Positions 16,416 through 25,762 are shown, counted from the first letter of the stretch. The stretch is 64,000 nt of DNA from Methylomonas paludis (GCF_018734325.1 NZ_CP073754.1:496001-560000), one strand, 5' to 3'. The notes: generated by a model not told the origin, from the letters alone. A program made the numbers and translations.

Positions 16416-17255
16416 GTGGATAAGGTTTATCTAAACGGCGCGTATCTACCTTTGGCGGAAGCCAAAGTATCGGTATTGGATCGCGGTTTTCTGTTTGGTG
16501 ATGGCGTATACGAAGTTATTCCCGCCTATGCCGGTAAACTGTTCCGGTTGGAAAGCCATGTCCAGCGCCTTAACAACAGCCTGGCCGCCATCCGTTTGCC
16601 TTTGAACTACAGTGTTGACGAATGGCAAAACATTTTTCAGCCTCTGCTGAACAACAACGGCAAAGACCAATACATTTATCTGCAAATCACCAGGGGTTAT
16701 GCGCCTAAACGCGATCATGGCTTCCCGGCGGAAACTATTCCCACCGTCTTTGCCATGTGTTCGGAAATAGTGCCGTTTACCGGTAAAACCGTTGGCATTA
16801 AAGCCGTTACTCTGGATGACACCCGCTGGCAAATGTGTCAGGTTAAAGCGATTACCCTGCTGGCTAATATTCTGTTAAGACAGCAAGCCCTGGATCAAGG
16901 TGCTGCCGAAGCTATTCTGGTTAAAAATGGCCGGGTTATCGAAGGCGCAGCCAGTAATATCTTTGCTGTGATAGATGGCGTACTGGTAACACCACCCAAA
17001 AGTCATGAAATCCTGCCCGGCATTACCCGCGATGTGATTCTGGAACTGGCTCAGGCTAATAATATTGCCAGCCGTGAAGCCGATATCAGTCTGGCCGAGT
17101 TACAGGCCGCCAGCGAGGTGTGGGTGGCCAGCTCCACCCGCGAGATTATTCCCATCGTGGATCTGGATGGTACGGCTGTGGCAGACGGTAAACCCGGCCC
17201 AGTCTGGCAAAAACTGGATAAATTACTGCAAGACTACAAAAAATCCCTGTCATGA
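16416..17255 (+). CDS. dat: D-amino acid aminotransferase (class IV PLP)
   Basis: The 279-residue product begins at a GTG (VDKVYLNGAYLPLAEAKVS), two bases after the dacA stop. It is a fold-type IV PLP aminotransferase: the PLP lysine is in CQVKAITLLANILLRQ (about residue 147), and GAASNIFAVIDG and SSTREIIPIVDLDG follow. Sequence and its position in a peptidoglycan operon favour D-alanine transaminase over branched-chain aminotransferase. The reaction would supply or recycle D-Ala and D-Glu. The next gene overlaps it by 4 bp. Confidence 0.88.
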   Translation: MDKVYLNGAYLPLAEAKVSVLDRGFLFGDGVYEVIPAYAGKLFRLESHVQRLNNSLAAIRLPLNYSVDEWQNIFQPLLNNNGKDQYIYLQITRGYAPKRDHGFPAETIPTVFAMCSEIVPFTGKTVGIKAVTLDDTRWQMCQVKAITLLANILLRQQALDQGAAEAILVKNGRVIEGAASNIFAVIDGVLVTPPKSHEILPGITRDVILELAQANNIASREADISLAELQAASEVWVASSTREIIPIVDLDGTAVADGKPGPVWQKLDKLLQDYKKSLS

Positions 17256-17518
17256 GCGACACCGAAAGCCTATTGGAGTTTCCCTGCCAGTTTCCCATTA
17301 AAGTCATGGGTAAAAGCCATGCCGACTTTGATGCTATGGTAGTGGAAGTGGTGCGCCGTCATGTCGATGACATTAGCGAAGGTGCGGTGACCAGCCGGCC
17401 CAGCAAAGCCGGCAACTATACGGCAGTCACGGTGGTCATCGAAGCGACCAGTCGCGCCCAGCTTGACGCCATCTATATGGAGCTAACCGCCTGTCCTGAA
17501 GTTTTAATGGCCTTGTAA
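17252..17518 (+). CDS. ybeD: YbeD family (DUF493) protein
   Basis: The 88-residue product has the DUF493 fold signature: FPCQFPIKVMGKSHADF at the start and SRPSKAGNYTAVTVVIEATS in the middle. The fold is ACT-like and thought to be regulatory. It overlaps dat by 4 bp (ATGA), and its stop is followed directly by the lipB ATG. The dacA-ybeD-lipB-lipA order is conserved in gammaproteobacteria. The function of YbeD is not established. Confidence 0.9.
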   Translation: MSDTESLLEFPCQFPIKVMGKSHADFDAMVVEVVRRHVDDISEGAVTSRPSKAGNYTAVTVVIEATSRAQLDAIYMELTACPEVLMAL

Positions 17519-18136
17519 ATGGCGGCGGCAGCAACCGTTTTGCGGGATTTAGGCTTACAGGATTACGCCACCGTTTGGCGGCAGATGCAGGCTTTTACCG
17601 AAACCAGAACGCCGCAAAGCCCTGATGAAATCTGGATTACCGAGCATCCAGCCGTTTATACCCTGGGTCTGAACGGCAAACTGGAACATTTGCTCGGCGC
17701 TGCTACCATCCCGGTCATCGCCAGCGATAGAGGCGGTCAAATCACCTATCATGGTCCGGGGCAACTGATCGTTTATGTGTTGGCCGATCTGCGCCGCCTG
17801 AACAAAGGCCCGCGCCATATCGTCAGCCTGTTGGAAAATGCCGTTATCAACACCCTCAGCCAATATGGCATTACTGCCCAGGCTCGGGCAGATGCCCCCG
17901 GTGTTTATGTCCAGGAGCAAAAAATTGCCTCACTGGGCTTAAGAATTAAACGCGGCTGCTGTTATCATGGCTTAAGCCTGAATAATGCAATGGACTTAAG
18001 CCCGTTCCGCAATATCAACCCCTGCGGCTACGCCGGACTGCAAGTCACCCAATTGGCTGATCAAGGCATCAATATCCACAACCACGAACTGGTAGTACCG
18101 CTTGTCCACCACATTATCCAGGCCCTTGAATCATGA
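17519..18136 (+). CDS. lipB: Octanoyltransferase LipB
   Basis: The 205-residue enzyme moves octanoyl groups from acyl carrier protein to lipoyl domains of 2-oxoacid dehydrogenases and the glycine cleavage H protein. The signature [18 protein letters not shown] lies at about residues 70-87, and the catalytic Cys/Lys region has KIASLGLRI and [13 protein letters not shown]. It starts at the base following the ybeD stop and overlaps lipA by 4 bp. Length is standard. Confidence 0.96.
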   Translation: MAAAATVLRDLGLQDYATVWRQMQAFTETRTPQSPDEIWITEHPAVYTLGLNGKLEHLLGAATIPVIASDRGGQITYHGPGQLIVYVLADLRRLNKGPRHIVSLLENAVINTLSQYGITAQARADAPGVYVQEQKIASLGLRIKRGCCYHGLSLNNAMDLSPFRNINPCGYAGLQVTQLADQGINIHNHELVVPLVHHIIQALES

Positions 18137-19089
18137 AGCTGCAAGCCCCATCCCGCGATACCCCGGCCACTCATCAGCGTAACGCCGACAAACTGTCCCG
18201 TATCCCTATCAAAGTGGAAACACCGGAAACCCTGCTGCGTAAACCGGACTGGATACGCATCAAATTGCCGTCCGGTGACAAGGTCAACCAAGTCAAAAAA
18301 TCTCTGCGTGCCAATAGCCTGCATACCGTCTGCGAAGAAGCTGCCTGCCCTAATCTGGGCGAATGTTTCAGTCACGGTACCGCCACTTTCATGATCATGG
18401 GTGATTTATGCACCCGCCGCTGCCCGTTTTGCGATGTTGCCCATGGTAAACCCCAGGCCCTGGATGCCAATGAACCGCAAAACCTGGCTAACACCATTGC
18501 CGACATGCAGCTTAAATATGTGGTGGTTACATCGGTGAACCGGGATGACCTTAGAGATGGCGGGGCAGGGCATTTTGCCGCCTGTATCAGTGCCATTCGG
18601 GCGCAGGCTCCCAACACTCGTATCGAAGTGCTGGTGCCGGATTTTCGTGGTCGTATGGATATCGCGCTGGAAATACTTGGCCAGCAGCCCTGCGATGTGT
18701 TTAACCACAACCTGGAAACCGTGCCTCGGCTTTATCTGGAAGCCCGCCCCGGTGCCGACTATCAAACCTCATTAAGCCTGCTGCAAAACCACAAACAGCG
18801 TTTACCGCATGTCCCCACCAAATCCGGCCTGATGTTAGGCCTGGGCGAAACCGAACCCGAAGTGCAGCAAGTCATGCAAGACCTGCTGGCTCACGGCGTC
18901 ACCATGCTCACCCTGGGCCAATACCTGCAACCCAGCAAAGCCCATTTGGCCGTCAAAGAATACATTCACCCTGACCAGTTTAAACGCTACGCTGATATCG
19001 CCAAAACCCTGGGTTTTCAGCAAGTCGCCAGTGCGCCGCTGGTACGCTCGTCTTATCATGCCGACCTACAGGCGGCTGGAGTGTTTTAG
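18133..19089 (+). CDS. lipA: Lipoyl synthase LipA
   Basis: The 318-residue radical SAM enzyme inserts two sulfur atoms into the octanoyl chain made by LipB. Both iron-sulfur clusters can be read: the auxiliary CxxxxCxxxxxC in [12 protein letters not shown], and the radical SAM CxxxCxxC in CTRRCPFCD. The family C-terminal RSSYHAD serine motif is present. The 4-bp overlap with lipB implies coupled translation. The upstream ybeD-lipB order supports the assignment. Confidence 0.97.
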   Translation: MKLQAPSRDTPATHQRNADKLSRIPIKVETPETLLRKPDWIRIKLPSGDKVNQVKKSLRANSLHTVCEEAACPNLGECFSHGTATFMIMGDLCTRRCPFCDVAHGKPQALDANEPQNLANTIADMQLKYVVVTSVNRDDLRDGGAGHFAACISAIRAQAPNTRIEVLVPDFRGRMDIALEILGQQPCDVFNHNLETVPRLYLEARPGADYQTSLSLLQNHKQRLPHVPTKSGLMLGLGETEPEVQQVMQDLLAHGVTMLTLGQYLQPSKAHLAVKEYIHPDQFKRYADIAKTLGFQQVASAPLVRSSYHADLQAAGVF

Positions 19090-19299
19090 GTAGCGTAAAT
19101 CGGCTTAATCTGCAAGTCGAGTCGAATAAGCCATTTGATTTATAAGGGTTAATAATTAATCCAGCCTAATTATTTTTATGTTGGTTGAGAACTTTTAATG
19201 AACAACCGCCATCAAAGCTGAGTCGGCAGAGTAATGCCGACCAGCTCTTCCCAATCCCATGTGAAGACCATCATAATAATTCGAAGTGGGGTATAGGTT

Positions 19300-19890
19300 A
19301 TGAAGCTCATAACTATTTTCAAAAACACATTATTGCTGTGTTTGGCAATCGGCGTTGCAGGCTGCGCCAGTGACCTGAAGTACCAATCCGCAGCAGAAAT
19401 CGAACAACAAACCAAGATAGAGGCTTTTCCGGGCAGCCCAAACCAGATATTATCCGCACCGGAACTGCAAGTGCGCCATTTTCAAGAGTTTCTTTATGGC
19501 AGCAATTCGGTTTCCTATTATTTAACGGCGCATAAAGACAGCCGGTTCGCAGGCAATACCAGTTATTGGCTGGAATTCGATGCCAATTACGGCAGCAGCC
19601 ATAGCATGGCAAATTCGCGGCGCTACGATATGGCGAAAACCGAAACCGGTCTGTCGATCCCTACCTATCACCTTCGGCACGAAACATTACGCTGCCAGGA
19701 GTATAAAGGTGTCGGCGATGGCTGTCTGTATCGGGATCGCGCCGAAGTACAGCTAAGTTTGGCGGATTTGGAAGCCGGCCGTCATTCAGGTTTGAAGCTT
19801 ATCTTAAGTTCGGCTAATCAAGAATATGAACATATCGACTTGCCTGCACAGTATGTAGACGGGTTTCTGCGCGCGGTACAGAGTCAGTAA
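19300..19890 (+). CDS. Putative lipoprotein of unknown function
   Basis: The 196-residue product has a lipoprotein signal peptide with lipobox GVAGC, giving a lipidated Cys at about residue 22. The mature part is about 175 residues, soluble, with two further Cys (RCQEYKG and DGCLYRD) that could form a disulfide. I do not recognise a family. It stands alone, 210 bp after lipA, and is followed at a distance by a strong terminator. It is probably anchored in the outer membrane. Confidence 0.7.
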   Translation: MKLITIFKNTLLLCLAIGVAGCASDLKYQSAAEIEQQTKIEAFPGSPNQILSAPELQVRHFQEFLYGSNSVSYYLTAHKDSRFAGNTSYWLEFDANYGSSHSMANSRRYDMAKTETGLSIPTYHLRHETLRCQEYKGVGDGCLYRDRAEVQLSLADLEAGRHSGLKLILSSANQEYEHIDLPAQYVDGFLRAVQSQ

Positions 19891-20261
19891 TGGTTGTCTA
19901 TCTGTAACAGCCTGGCCAATAAGCGCTTGCTGCCGTTATCGTGGGCTGGATTAGTCTGGGTGTTACCACCCAAAATCGAAATCCCTGTCCATTGGGGAGA
20001 TTATCTTACCAGTCGCTCAAAGCGAACCAGAGGGCCGCAAATGCGGCCCTCTTTATAATTGGCTAAGGGAAGGGCATTCCTGAAAAATCGGCGCTAATTT
20101 GCGATTGCTGGCTGTTAAACGTGATAACCACTTCCAGCATCTGCATTCTTATATGCTGTTTTAATGTTTAACAATATCTATAAATGCGAGTTTATACTGT
20201 TTTTATTTCGCGGCTAACCTGGCTAATCACATTGAAAAACTTAGCTTGTCTATCAGCGGCT
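19891..20261. other. Intergenic stretch with a terminator
   Basis: About 370 bp between the lipoprotein gene and the convergent unknown gene at 20262. Apart from the terminator at 20029-20054 I see no gene; the open frame near 20184 is unsupported. Confidence 0.5.
20029..20054 (+). terminator. Rho-independent terminator
   Basis: A perfect 10-bp stem AGAGGGCCGC / GCGGCCCTCT with an AAAT loop is followed by TTTATAA. It lies 140 bp after the lipoprotein gene and may end its transcript. Confidence 0.8.
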
Positions 20262-20693
20262 TTACGCAAAACTAGGAACATTCTCTGGCTGGCGACTTGT
20301 TCTATAGATATAAACATCATCTATAAACACACCGTTGATAGCATTTCTGGTACCGGCTATCGAGCCGCCATTGGCGGTTGCGGTCACTCGCGGTAATAAT
20401 TGCACTATCTTTTGATCTGGGCCCACAACCCGTATATCGTGTAATGAGATAACCTGATCAGTATTTTTAGTCTGTTCGTTTAAAGTCGATATGCGTCGAT
20501 AATAGCTTATGGGGCCATCGGAAATCACCAGCTCCGATGCGATGATTAATTTCCACAGCCTGTCTTCTTCCGAAAATAGCCAGAATGCACTGATAACCTG
20601 ACCATTGTCTTCATCAAGTCGCTTAATTAATTTAGCCCCTGCTGTTTTCATTTCTTCAGTCAGGGTTTCGGTTACCAATAATTCTTTAGCCAT
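20262..20693 (-). CDS. Conserved-looking protein of unknown function, partner of a HEPN-like gene
   Basis: The 143-residue product starts MAKELLVTETLTEEMKTAGA. It is an alpha/beta-looking soluble protein with a middle part rich in Trp and Phe (VISAFWLFSEEDRLWKLIIAS), and the last 60 residues have no known motif. No signal peptide or membrane segment is seen. It overlaps the 3' end of the HEPN-like frame by 22 bp, so the two were made as a unit. HEPN genes often sit in toxin-antitoxin or defence pairs; that is the only hint of a role. I do not recognise the family. Confidence 0.55.
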   Translation of the reverse strand: MAKELLVTETLTEEMKTAGAKLIKRLDEDNGQVISAFWLFSEEDRLWKLIIASELVISDGPISYYRRISTLNEQTKNTDQVISLHDIRVVGPDQKIVQLLPRVTATANGGSIAGTRNAINGVFIDDVYIYRTSRQPENVPSFA

Positions 20694-21087
20694 GCCAGTA
20701 CTCCTGAATCAGGATTCGTAACCGCATCACGAAGGCTTTGTGCCTGAGTCCGACAAATATTCCATTCATATCTTGAATCTTCCGACCAGTCCTTAGCCGT
20801 TGCCCAGTTATCTCCAAAGTCCGTATCAATCTGCTCCTTGTTTCGTAAATCTTGCTGTAGCCCGGCGACCCCGATTAATTCATGTAATTTGTGGGAGTAG
20901 CTAGCGTTTACCGTTTTTATATCAGGAAAATCATATTGCATGACTTGTTTTGCAATACATGCTTTTAGTGCGCACTCCAGGGCATATCCTATCAAATAAT
21001 AACAGCCATTTACTGACCGGCAGACAGAAGAACCTCGGCTGCCTCCACTCTAATATTAACCAGATTTTCCAAATCAGTTTTATTCAT
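20672..21087 (-). pseudogene. HEPN-like domain protein broken by a one-base frameshift
   Basis: The frame from the ATG at 21087 gives MNKTDLENLVNIRVEAAEVL, then LLSAG, and stops at 21010-21012. In the neighbouring frame, reading continues as NGCYYLIGYALECALKACIA and on through YSHKLHELIGVAGL to the stop at 20672. Together these make one HEPN-type protein of about 138 residues (N-terminal helix, GYALECALKA helix, later SHKLHEL). One base appears to be missing near 21010-21015, with no slippery heptamer. The downstream frame has only a TTG at 20995 as start. The gene is probably dead, unless the base is a sequencing error. Confidence 0.65.
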
Positions 21088-21180
21088 CAGTTAAGGCCTG
21101 AAAATGTACTTGATTCCACAATAAATAAACGACACCTGCCATTCTGCATCATTAGTCTGGTATTAAAAATTCATTGATAA

Positions 21181-21726
21181 TCAATCGGTTATTAGTGTCT
21201 CCCGCAAATACCCATCCTTCAGCTTAATATAATGCCGGTAAGAATATTCCAGAAATTCTTTTTCGCTATCGCTTAAAGGCCGTGCCACTTTGGCTGGTGC
21301 GCCGACATATAAAAAACCACTGTCCAGTTTTTTGCCGGGCGGCACCAGGGCTCCGGCGCCTAGCATCACATAATCTTCCAGTACCGCGCCATCCATGATG
21401 ATGGCCCCTATGCCGATCAGACAGTAATTGCCGATAGTACAGCCGTGCACGACGGCGCGGTGGCCTATGGTCACGCCCAGACCTATATTCAGTGGCCGGC
21501 CTTGCGGCGAGTAATCGCCGGCATGGGATACGTGCAGCACGGCGCCATCCTGCACATTGCTGCCGGCACCTATACTAATGGTTTCCACATCGCCACGTAT
21601 GACCGTGCCGGGCCAGACCGATACATCATCGCCCAAGCTGACCCGGCCTATCACGACTGCCGCAGAATCGATATAAACCCGTGCGCCAATCTTAGGCAAT
21701 TGATTTTGGTAAGGTCTGATGCTCAC
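21181..21726 (-). CDS. Gamma carbonic anhydrase family protein
   Basis: The 181-residue protein is a left-handed beta-helix of hexapeptide repeats (YIDSAAVVIGRVSLGDDVSV and onward). Histidines that could bind metal lie in AVLHVSHAGD and TIGHRAVVHGCTIG. The C-terminal helix starts near LSDSEKEFLEYSYRHY. It matches the YrdA/PaaY/CaiE-type trimeric gamma-CA-like family. Some members have carbonic anhydrase activity, others not. It stands between the HEPN pair and the DUF523 gene on the same strand. Confidence 0.9.
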   Translation of the reverse strand: MSIRPYQNQLPKIGARVYIDSAAVVIGRVSLGDDVSVWPGTVIRGDVETISIGAGSNVQDGAVLHVSHAGDYSPQGRPLNIGLGVTIGHRAVVHGCTIGNYCLIGIGAIIMDGAVLEDYVMLGAGALVPPGKKLDSGFLYVGAPAKVARPLSDSEKEFLEYSYRHYIKLKDGYLRETLITD

Positions 21727-21774
21727 ACAAACTCCTGAATAAGCTAAAAAGTGTTTAACAGATAAGCAATTGCA

Positions 21775-22716
21775 TTAAATATCATTCAACAAAGCCAGTT
21801 CGCCTGGATGCGGCTGCATATAATAAGACGCATCAATAAACGCGTCCGGTTGCCGGCGAAAATGATGACGCAATAGGGTAAGCGGTACAATTAAGGGTAA
21901 TTGTTCCAGGCGGTAGCGTTCTATGCTGTCTATCAATTCCTGTTTGTCATCACCATCCAGTTTGGTTTTTAGATAGCCCTGAATATGCTGTAAAACATTG
22001 ACATGGTTTTTACGGGTGGCGGGCTTTTTCAGACAGGCCATTAACAAACTGATATAGCGCTGTGCTTCCGCTTCCAGGGTATCGGGCTTGGTGTCCGCGA
22101 CCAGTCGGCCCAGTATACGGGCTGTATTTTGATTATGGCTCATGGCGATCAGTTTGTGGCGGCTGTGAAACACCATCAAGGCGTGGGTGCTTAACGGTTG
22201 GCTGCGCAGTTGCCGCCAGCGATGTAACACAAATACCCGCTGCACAAAGTTTTCCCGTAACACCGGATCACCCAGCCGGCCTTCGTCCTCCACCGGTAGT
22301 TCCGGGAAGGTATCCTGCACATAGGCAGCAAAAATACCGGTGCCTTTACGGGTCGGCACCTGATTTTTGTAAACTTTGACACGTTCTTTGCCGCAGCTGG
22401 GCGAGTCTTTTTTCAGGATATAACCGCATAAACCAGCCAGCCATTCATGCTGTTGTCTGGATACCGCCTCCAGACGTTCGGTTACGTCCATGCTGGGATC
22501 TTTTACCCCAACACAGCGGATACCGGCCGATGTTTCCAGCAATTGTATGGTCGGTCGGGGTATGCCCATGCCGCTTTCCACTTCCGGGCAAAAGGGTCGG
22601 AAACTAAAATATTGCCCCAAGGTTTGTTCAATATAACTATTGTATTTATGGGCGCCGTCGTACCGCACCTCTTGGCCCAGCAGGCAACTGCTGATGCCGA
22701 TCTGAATTTTTTGCAT
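21775..22716 (-). CDS. DUF523 and DUF1722 (YbgA-like) fusion protein
   Basis: The protein of about 313 residues joins two domains. DUF523 (about residues 1-150) has the conserved cysteines in IGISSCLLGQEVRYDG, FCPEVESGMGIPRP and DSPSCGKERV. DUF1722 (about residues 180-300) has FHSRHKLIAMSHNQ and YRLEQLPLIVPLTLL. DUF523 alone resembles the TudS thiouracil desulfidase; DUF1722 is found in YbgA. The fusion is common in gammaproteobacteria, often near photolyase genes, which are absent here. I chose the ATG at 22716, nine bases after AAGG; earlier TTG/ATG starts at 22725 and 22722 are possible. Confidence 0.85.
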   Translation of the reverse strand: MQKIQIGISSCLLGQEVRYDGAHKYNSYIEQTLGQYFSFRPFCPEVESGMGIPRPTIQLLETSAGIRCVGVKDPSMDVTERLEAVSRQQHEWLAGLCGYILKKDSPSCGKERVKVYKNQVPTRKGTGIFAAYVQDTFPELPVEDEGRLGDPVLRENFVQRVFVLHRWRQLRSQPLSTHALMVFHSRHKLIAMSHNQNTARILGRLVADTKPDTLEAEAQRYISLLMACLKKPATRKNHVNVLQHIQGYLKTKLDGDDKQELIDSIERYRLEQLPLIVPLTLLRHHFRRQPDAFIDASYYMQPHPGELALLNDI

Positions 22717-22725
22717 TGTCATCAA

Positions 22726-23033
22726 CCTTACCGAATCAAGTTGCCGATTTTACCCGCTGCGACACCTATTGTGTTGATGGTTTTTGTTGGGGCTTAAATC
22801 TTTTATAGATTCTGCTTTACCCGATGTCGCCTGCTATCGACAGTGCGCTTAATTATCCCGGAAAATTCAATAATAAGCCGCGACAATATGCCACATATTA
22901 AATTGTCAATAAGCCGAGTAATATAATATCCAGCTTTCAGTATAGTAATATGGCTTAAAGTTGCGTTATATTTCTTCCTTTTTCTGAGCAGTTATTTTTT
23001 AATAACTGCTTTTTTTTGGGCGGAAGAAAACGA
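22726..23033. other. Intergenic stretch with an orphan terminator
   Basis: About 308 bp between two minus-strand genes with no coding frame that I can support. It is AT-rich, with TATAAT-like boxes around 22930-22950, and ends in a plus-strand terminator that no plus-strand gene explains. Confidence 0.5.
22987..23017 (+). terminator. Rho-independent terminator with no upstream plus-strand gene
   Basis: A stem AGCAGTTATT / AATAACTGCT with a TTTT loop is followed by seven more T residues. The T-run is on the plus strand only, so it cannot serve the minus-strand CorC-type gene that ends at 23034. It may end a small RNA. Confidence 0.7.
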
Positions 23034-24278
23034 TTAGGGCTGAGAATAAAATTTTACCTGGCGGATAGTATTGCTATCGCATTCAATAATTTCCAGCGGA
23101 TGACCATGCAGCTTAACGCTGGTGCCGGCCTTGGGGATGGTTTCCAGATACTCAATAATCAGGCCGTTAAGGGTTTTTGGGCCTTCGGTGGGTAAATTCC
23201 ATTGGGTAATCCGGTTTAATTCCCTGATAGTGACGCTACCGTTTACCAGATAGCTACCATCATTATGTAATTTGATGTTGGGTTCTTCAGCGATTAGTTC
23301 ACCGACAATTTCCTGCAACACATCATCCAGAGTCAGCAAGCCCGACACATCGCCGTATTCATCAACCACCAGGCCAATCCTAAGTTTTTCGGTTTTAAAA
23401 GTTTGCATTTGCCGGTGTATAGAGGTGCCGGCAGGGATAAAAAACGGTTTAATCAGGTTTTCGGTAATACTGTGTTTGTCAAAATCAGGTCGATTTAACA
23501 GGGCCAGCATGGTACGCAAATGAGCAAAGCCGATCACGCGGTCTATGGTTTTTTTATAAACCGGCAAACGAGTGTGCGGGCTGTTTTGTATTTGCTCAAT
23601 TATGATGGCGATAGGCGCTTCCAGATCAATGCCGACAATTTCCTGGCGCTGAGTCATGATGTCTTCTACTCGCGCCGATTCCAGATCAAGAATGCTGAGC
23701 AGCATATTCTGATAACGCACCGGCATCAAATGTTCCGCATCTGCCACTATGCTTTTTAATTCGTCTTTATTGATGTTTTCAATTTTGCCCTTTTGGGTAT
23801 TGATGCCAAACAGCCGTAATATCAGCCCGGAAATCAAATTCACCAAAAATACCACCGGGTAAAATATTTTCAGCAAAGGTACATAAATCCAGGCCGATAT
23901 AAACGCCAGTTTTTCCGGTTTTAATGCGCCCAGGGTTTTGGGGGTTACTTCGGAAAAAATCAGCAGCACAAAGGTTAATAAAGCTGTGGCCGGAGCGATG
24001 GCTTGGTCGCCGCCGATGCGGATGGCAATTACAGTGGCTAGTGATGAGGCCATGATGTTTACAAAACTGCTGCCCAGTAAAATCAGGCCGATTAAACGGT
24101 CTGGCCGTTTCAACAATGCCAGGGTTTTAATCGCTCCCCGGTGTTTTTTTTTAACCAGATGCTGTAAACGATAGCGGTTAAGTGTCATCAGCGCTGTTTC
24201 CGAACCGGCAAAAAACGCGGAAATGACCAATAATGCAGCCAATATACTAAACAGAATACCCAAAGAAATATCGTTCAA
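23034..24278 (-). CDS. HlyC/CorC family membrane protein (CNNM and CBS domains)
   Basis: The 414-residue protein has an N-terminal CNNM (DUF21) membrane domain with four hydrophobic segments (about residues 5-185; ISAFFAGSETALMTLNRYRL is typical). A CBS pair follows (about 200-320; VEDIMTQRQEIVGIDLEAP, TRLPVYKKTIDRVIGFAHLR). A C-terminal CorC/HlyC domain (about 335-412; YLVNGSVTIRELNRI) ends it. This is the YfjD/CorC-type family linked to magnesium and cobalt efflux. It stands alone, with a 378-bp gap to divergent dprA. Confidence 0.93.
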   Translation of the reverse strand: MNDISLGILFSILAALLVISAFFAGSETALMTLNRYRLQHLVKKKHRGAIKTLALLKRPDRLIGLILLGSSFVNIMASSLATVIAIRIGGDQAIAPATALLTFVLLIFSEVTPKTLGALKPEKLAFISAWIYVPLLKIFYPVVFLVNLISGLILRLFGINTQKGKIENINKDELKSIVADAEHLMPVRYQNMLLSILDLESARVEDIMTQRQEIVGIDLEAPIAIIIEQIQNSPHTRLPVYKKTIDRVIGFAHLRTMLALLNRPDFDKHSITENLIKPFFIPAGTSIHRQMQTFKTEKLRIGLVVDEYGDVSGLLTLDDVLQEIVGELIAEEPNIKLHNDGSYLVNGSVTIRELNRITQWNLPTEGPKTLNGLIIEYLETIPKAGTSVKLHGHPLEIIECDSNTIRQVKFYSQP

Positions 24279-24656
24279 TGCAGCGGCTCAGGAGATTAAA
24301 CAGACTGTTAGTTTCTCTACTATTAAAAATTTGTCAAGTTATTCGCTATTGCTTTGGTCAATGGCGTAGGTTCGGTATGGCTGCAGTACTTAAGGTAGGC
24401 TTAATGATCAAATGTAACTTAGGAGTCTCCCCCTGGCAGCAGATTGCTCAATGACATCCATAGTCCGGATATAGCCTTTCTGAACAAATTCATCTAAACT
24501 TTGCCAAAAACATCGCTTATTCGGCAAATTCATACTAAATCCACTTAGTCAGATTGGGCTGGCCGGTTGTTAATAATAGGCTGCGGTTCTTTAAAAACAG
24601 ACGTAATGTGTTAATTTAGGCCATATCCTTAGTATCCACCGACAACCGGGTTCACT
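24279..24656. other. Intergenic stretch between divergent corC-type gene and dprA
   Basis: About 378 bp. No known gene or strong repeat is seen. A 41-codon open frame on the minus strand (24408-24533) is listed separately as a weak candidate. Confidence 0.5.
24408..24533 (-). CDS. Possible small protein of 41 residues
   Basis: An ATG at 24533 opens a frame reading MNLPNKRCFWQSLDEFVQKG, then YIRTMDVIEQSAARGRLLSYI and stop. The composition looks protein-like, with an amphipathic helix in the second half. There is only a weak AGTGGA upstream, and I know no homologue. It could be a remnant of a longer gene. Confidence 0.2.
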   Translation of the reverse strand: MNLPNKRCFWQSLDEFVQKGYIRTMDVIEQSAARGRLLSYI

Positions 24657-25754
24657 TTGACAAAACCAAGCAATCCTCATCTCAAGTATTGGTTAGCCAT
24701 GCTGCGTGTGCCTGGGGTTGGCGGTCAGGCCATCTGCCGGCTGCTCGAGCATCTTGAGCCCAGCCAGGTATTTGCTGCCTCACGCGCCACGCTCAGCGGC
24801 ATCGGCTTTAGCGATAGCATTATCAACGGCCTGCAAAATCCGGATTGGCAGGCGGTCGAAACAGATCTGCTCTGGTTGGAGCAGCCGGAAAACCATGTTT
24901 TAACGCTGGCGGATGATAACTATCCACTGCAATTGCGGGAAATAGCCAATCCCCCGCCGGTGCTGTTTATTAAAGGCCGGCTGGATTTATTAAGCTTGCC
25001 GCAAATTGCCATGGTGGGTAGCCGCAATCCCTCCGCGGTTGGCATTAAAACGGCTGTGGAGTTTGCTGAAACTCTGGCATCAGCCGGATTAGTGATTACC
25101 AGCGGCATGGCCTTGGGCATTGATGCTGCCAGCCATCAGGGGGCTTTAAATGTTAATGGTCACACCATTGCTGTAGCCGGTACCGGTCTGGATCGGGTTT
25201 ATCCGGCCTGTCACAAAGCCTTAGCCACCCAAATTGTGGTCAATGGCGCTCTGGTTTCGGAATTTCCGCCCGGTACCACCGCCAAAGCCAGTCATTTTCC
25301 GCGCCGCAACCGTATCATTAGCGGCTTAAGCATGGGCTTGCTGGTAGTAGAAGCTGCCCAGCAAAGCGGGTCTTTAATTACCGCGCGTTTGGCTCTGGAG
25401 CAAAACCGTGAAGTGTTTGCCATACCCGGCTCAATTCATAACCCTTTGGCTCGGGGTTGTAACGCATTAATTCGCCAAGGTGCCAAATTAGTGGAAACTG
25501 CACAGGATATTTTTGAAGAATTAGCTGATTTTAATCAAGTACATAACATAATTCGTCCAGAAATAAAGCAGTTCGTGCTTGACCTGGAGCAGCAAAAACT
25601 ATTGAATTTAATCGACTACAGCCCAACAACGGTGGATACTTTAGTGCAGGAAATTGGCTGGTCGGTGGAAACGGTTTCGTCGATGTTGCTGGTTATGGAG
25701 CTACAGGGTTATATTGCCGCAGCCGCTGGTGGTAGCTACTTTCGAACAAAATAA
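24657..25754 (+). CDS. dprA: DNA-processing protein DprA
   Basis: The 365-residue protein loads RecA on incoming single-stranded DNA in natural transformation. It has an N-terminal SAM-like region (LKYWLAMLRVPGVGGQAICR) and a Rossmann-like core with MVGSRNPSAVGIKTA, SGMALGIDAASHQGAL and GTGLDRVYPACHKAL. A C-terminal winged helix (about 300-360) follows. The start is a TTG; the next in-frame ATG at 24699 would delete conserved N-terminal residues. smg follows after 8 bp and topA after that, a conserved gammaproteobacterial order. Confidence 0.94.
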   Translation: MTKPSNPHLKYWLAMLRVPGVGGQAICRLLEHLEPSQVFAASRATLSGIGFSDSIINGLQNPDWQAVETDLLWLEQPENHVLTLADDNYPLQLREIANPPPVLFIKGRLDLLSLPQIAMVGSRNPSAVGIKTAVEFAETLASAGLVITSGMALGIDAASHQGALNVNGHTIAVAGTGLDRVYPACHKALATQIVVNGALVSEFPPGTTAKASHFPRRNRIISGLSMGLLVVEAAQQSGSLITARLALEQNREVFAIPGSIHNPLARGCNALIRQGAKLVETAQDIFEELADFNQVHNIIRPEIKQFVLDLEQQKLLNLIDYSPTTVDTLVQEIGWSVETVSSMLLVMELQGYIAAAAGGSYFRTK

Positions 25755-25762
25755 AGGTTCTA

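Noticed and set aside
20995-21087. Programmed frameshifting in the HEPN-like gene
   Set aside because: No slippery heptamer or strong downstream structure is visible at 21005-21020; a simple one-base loss is more likely.
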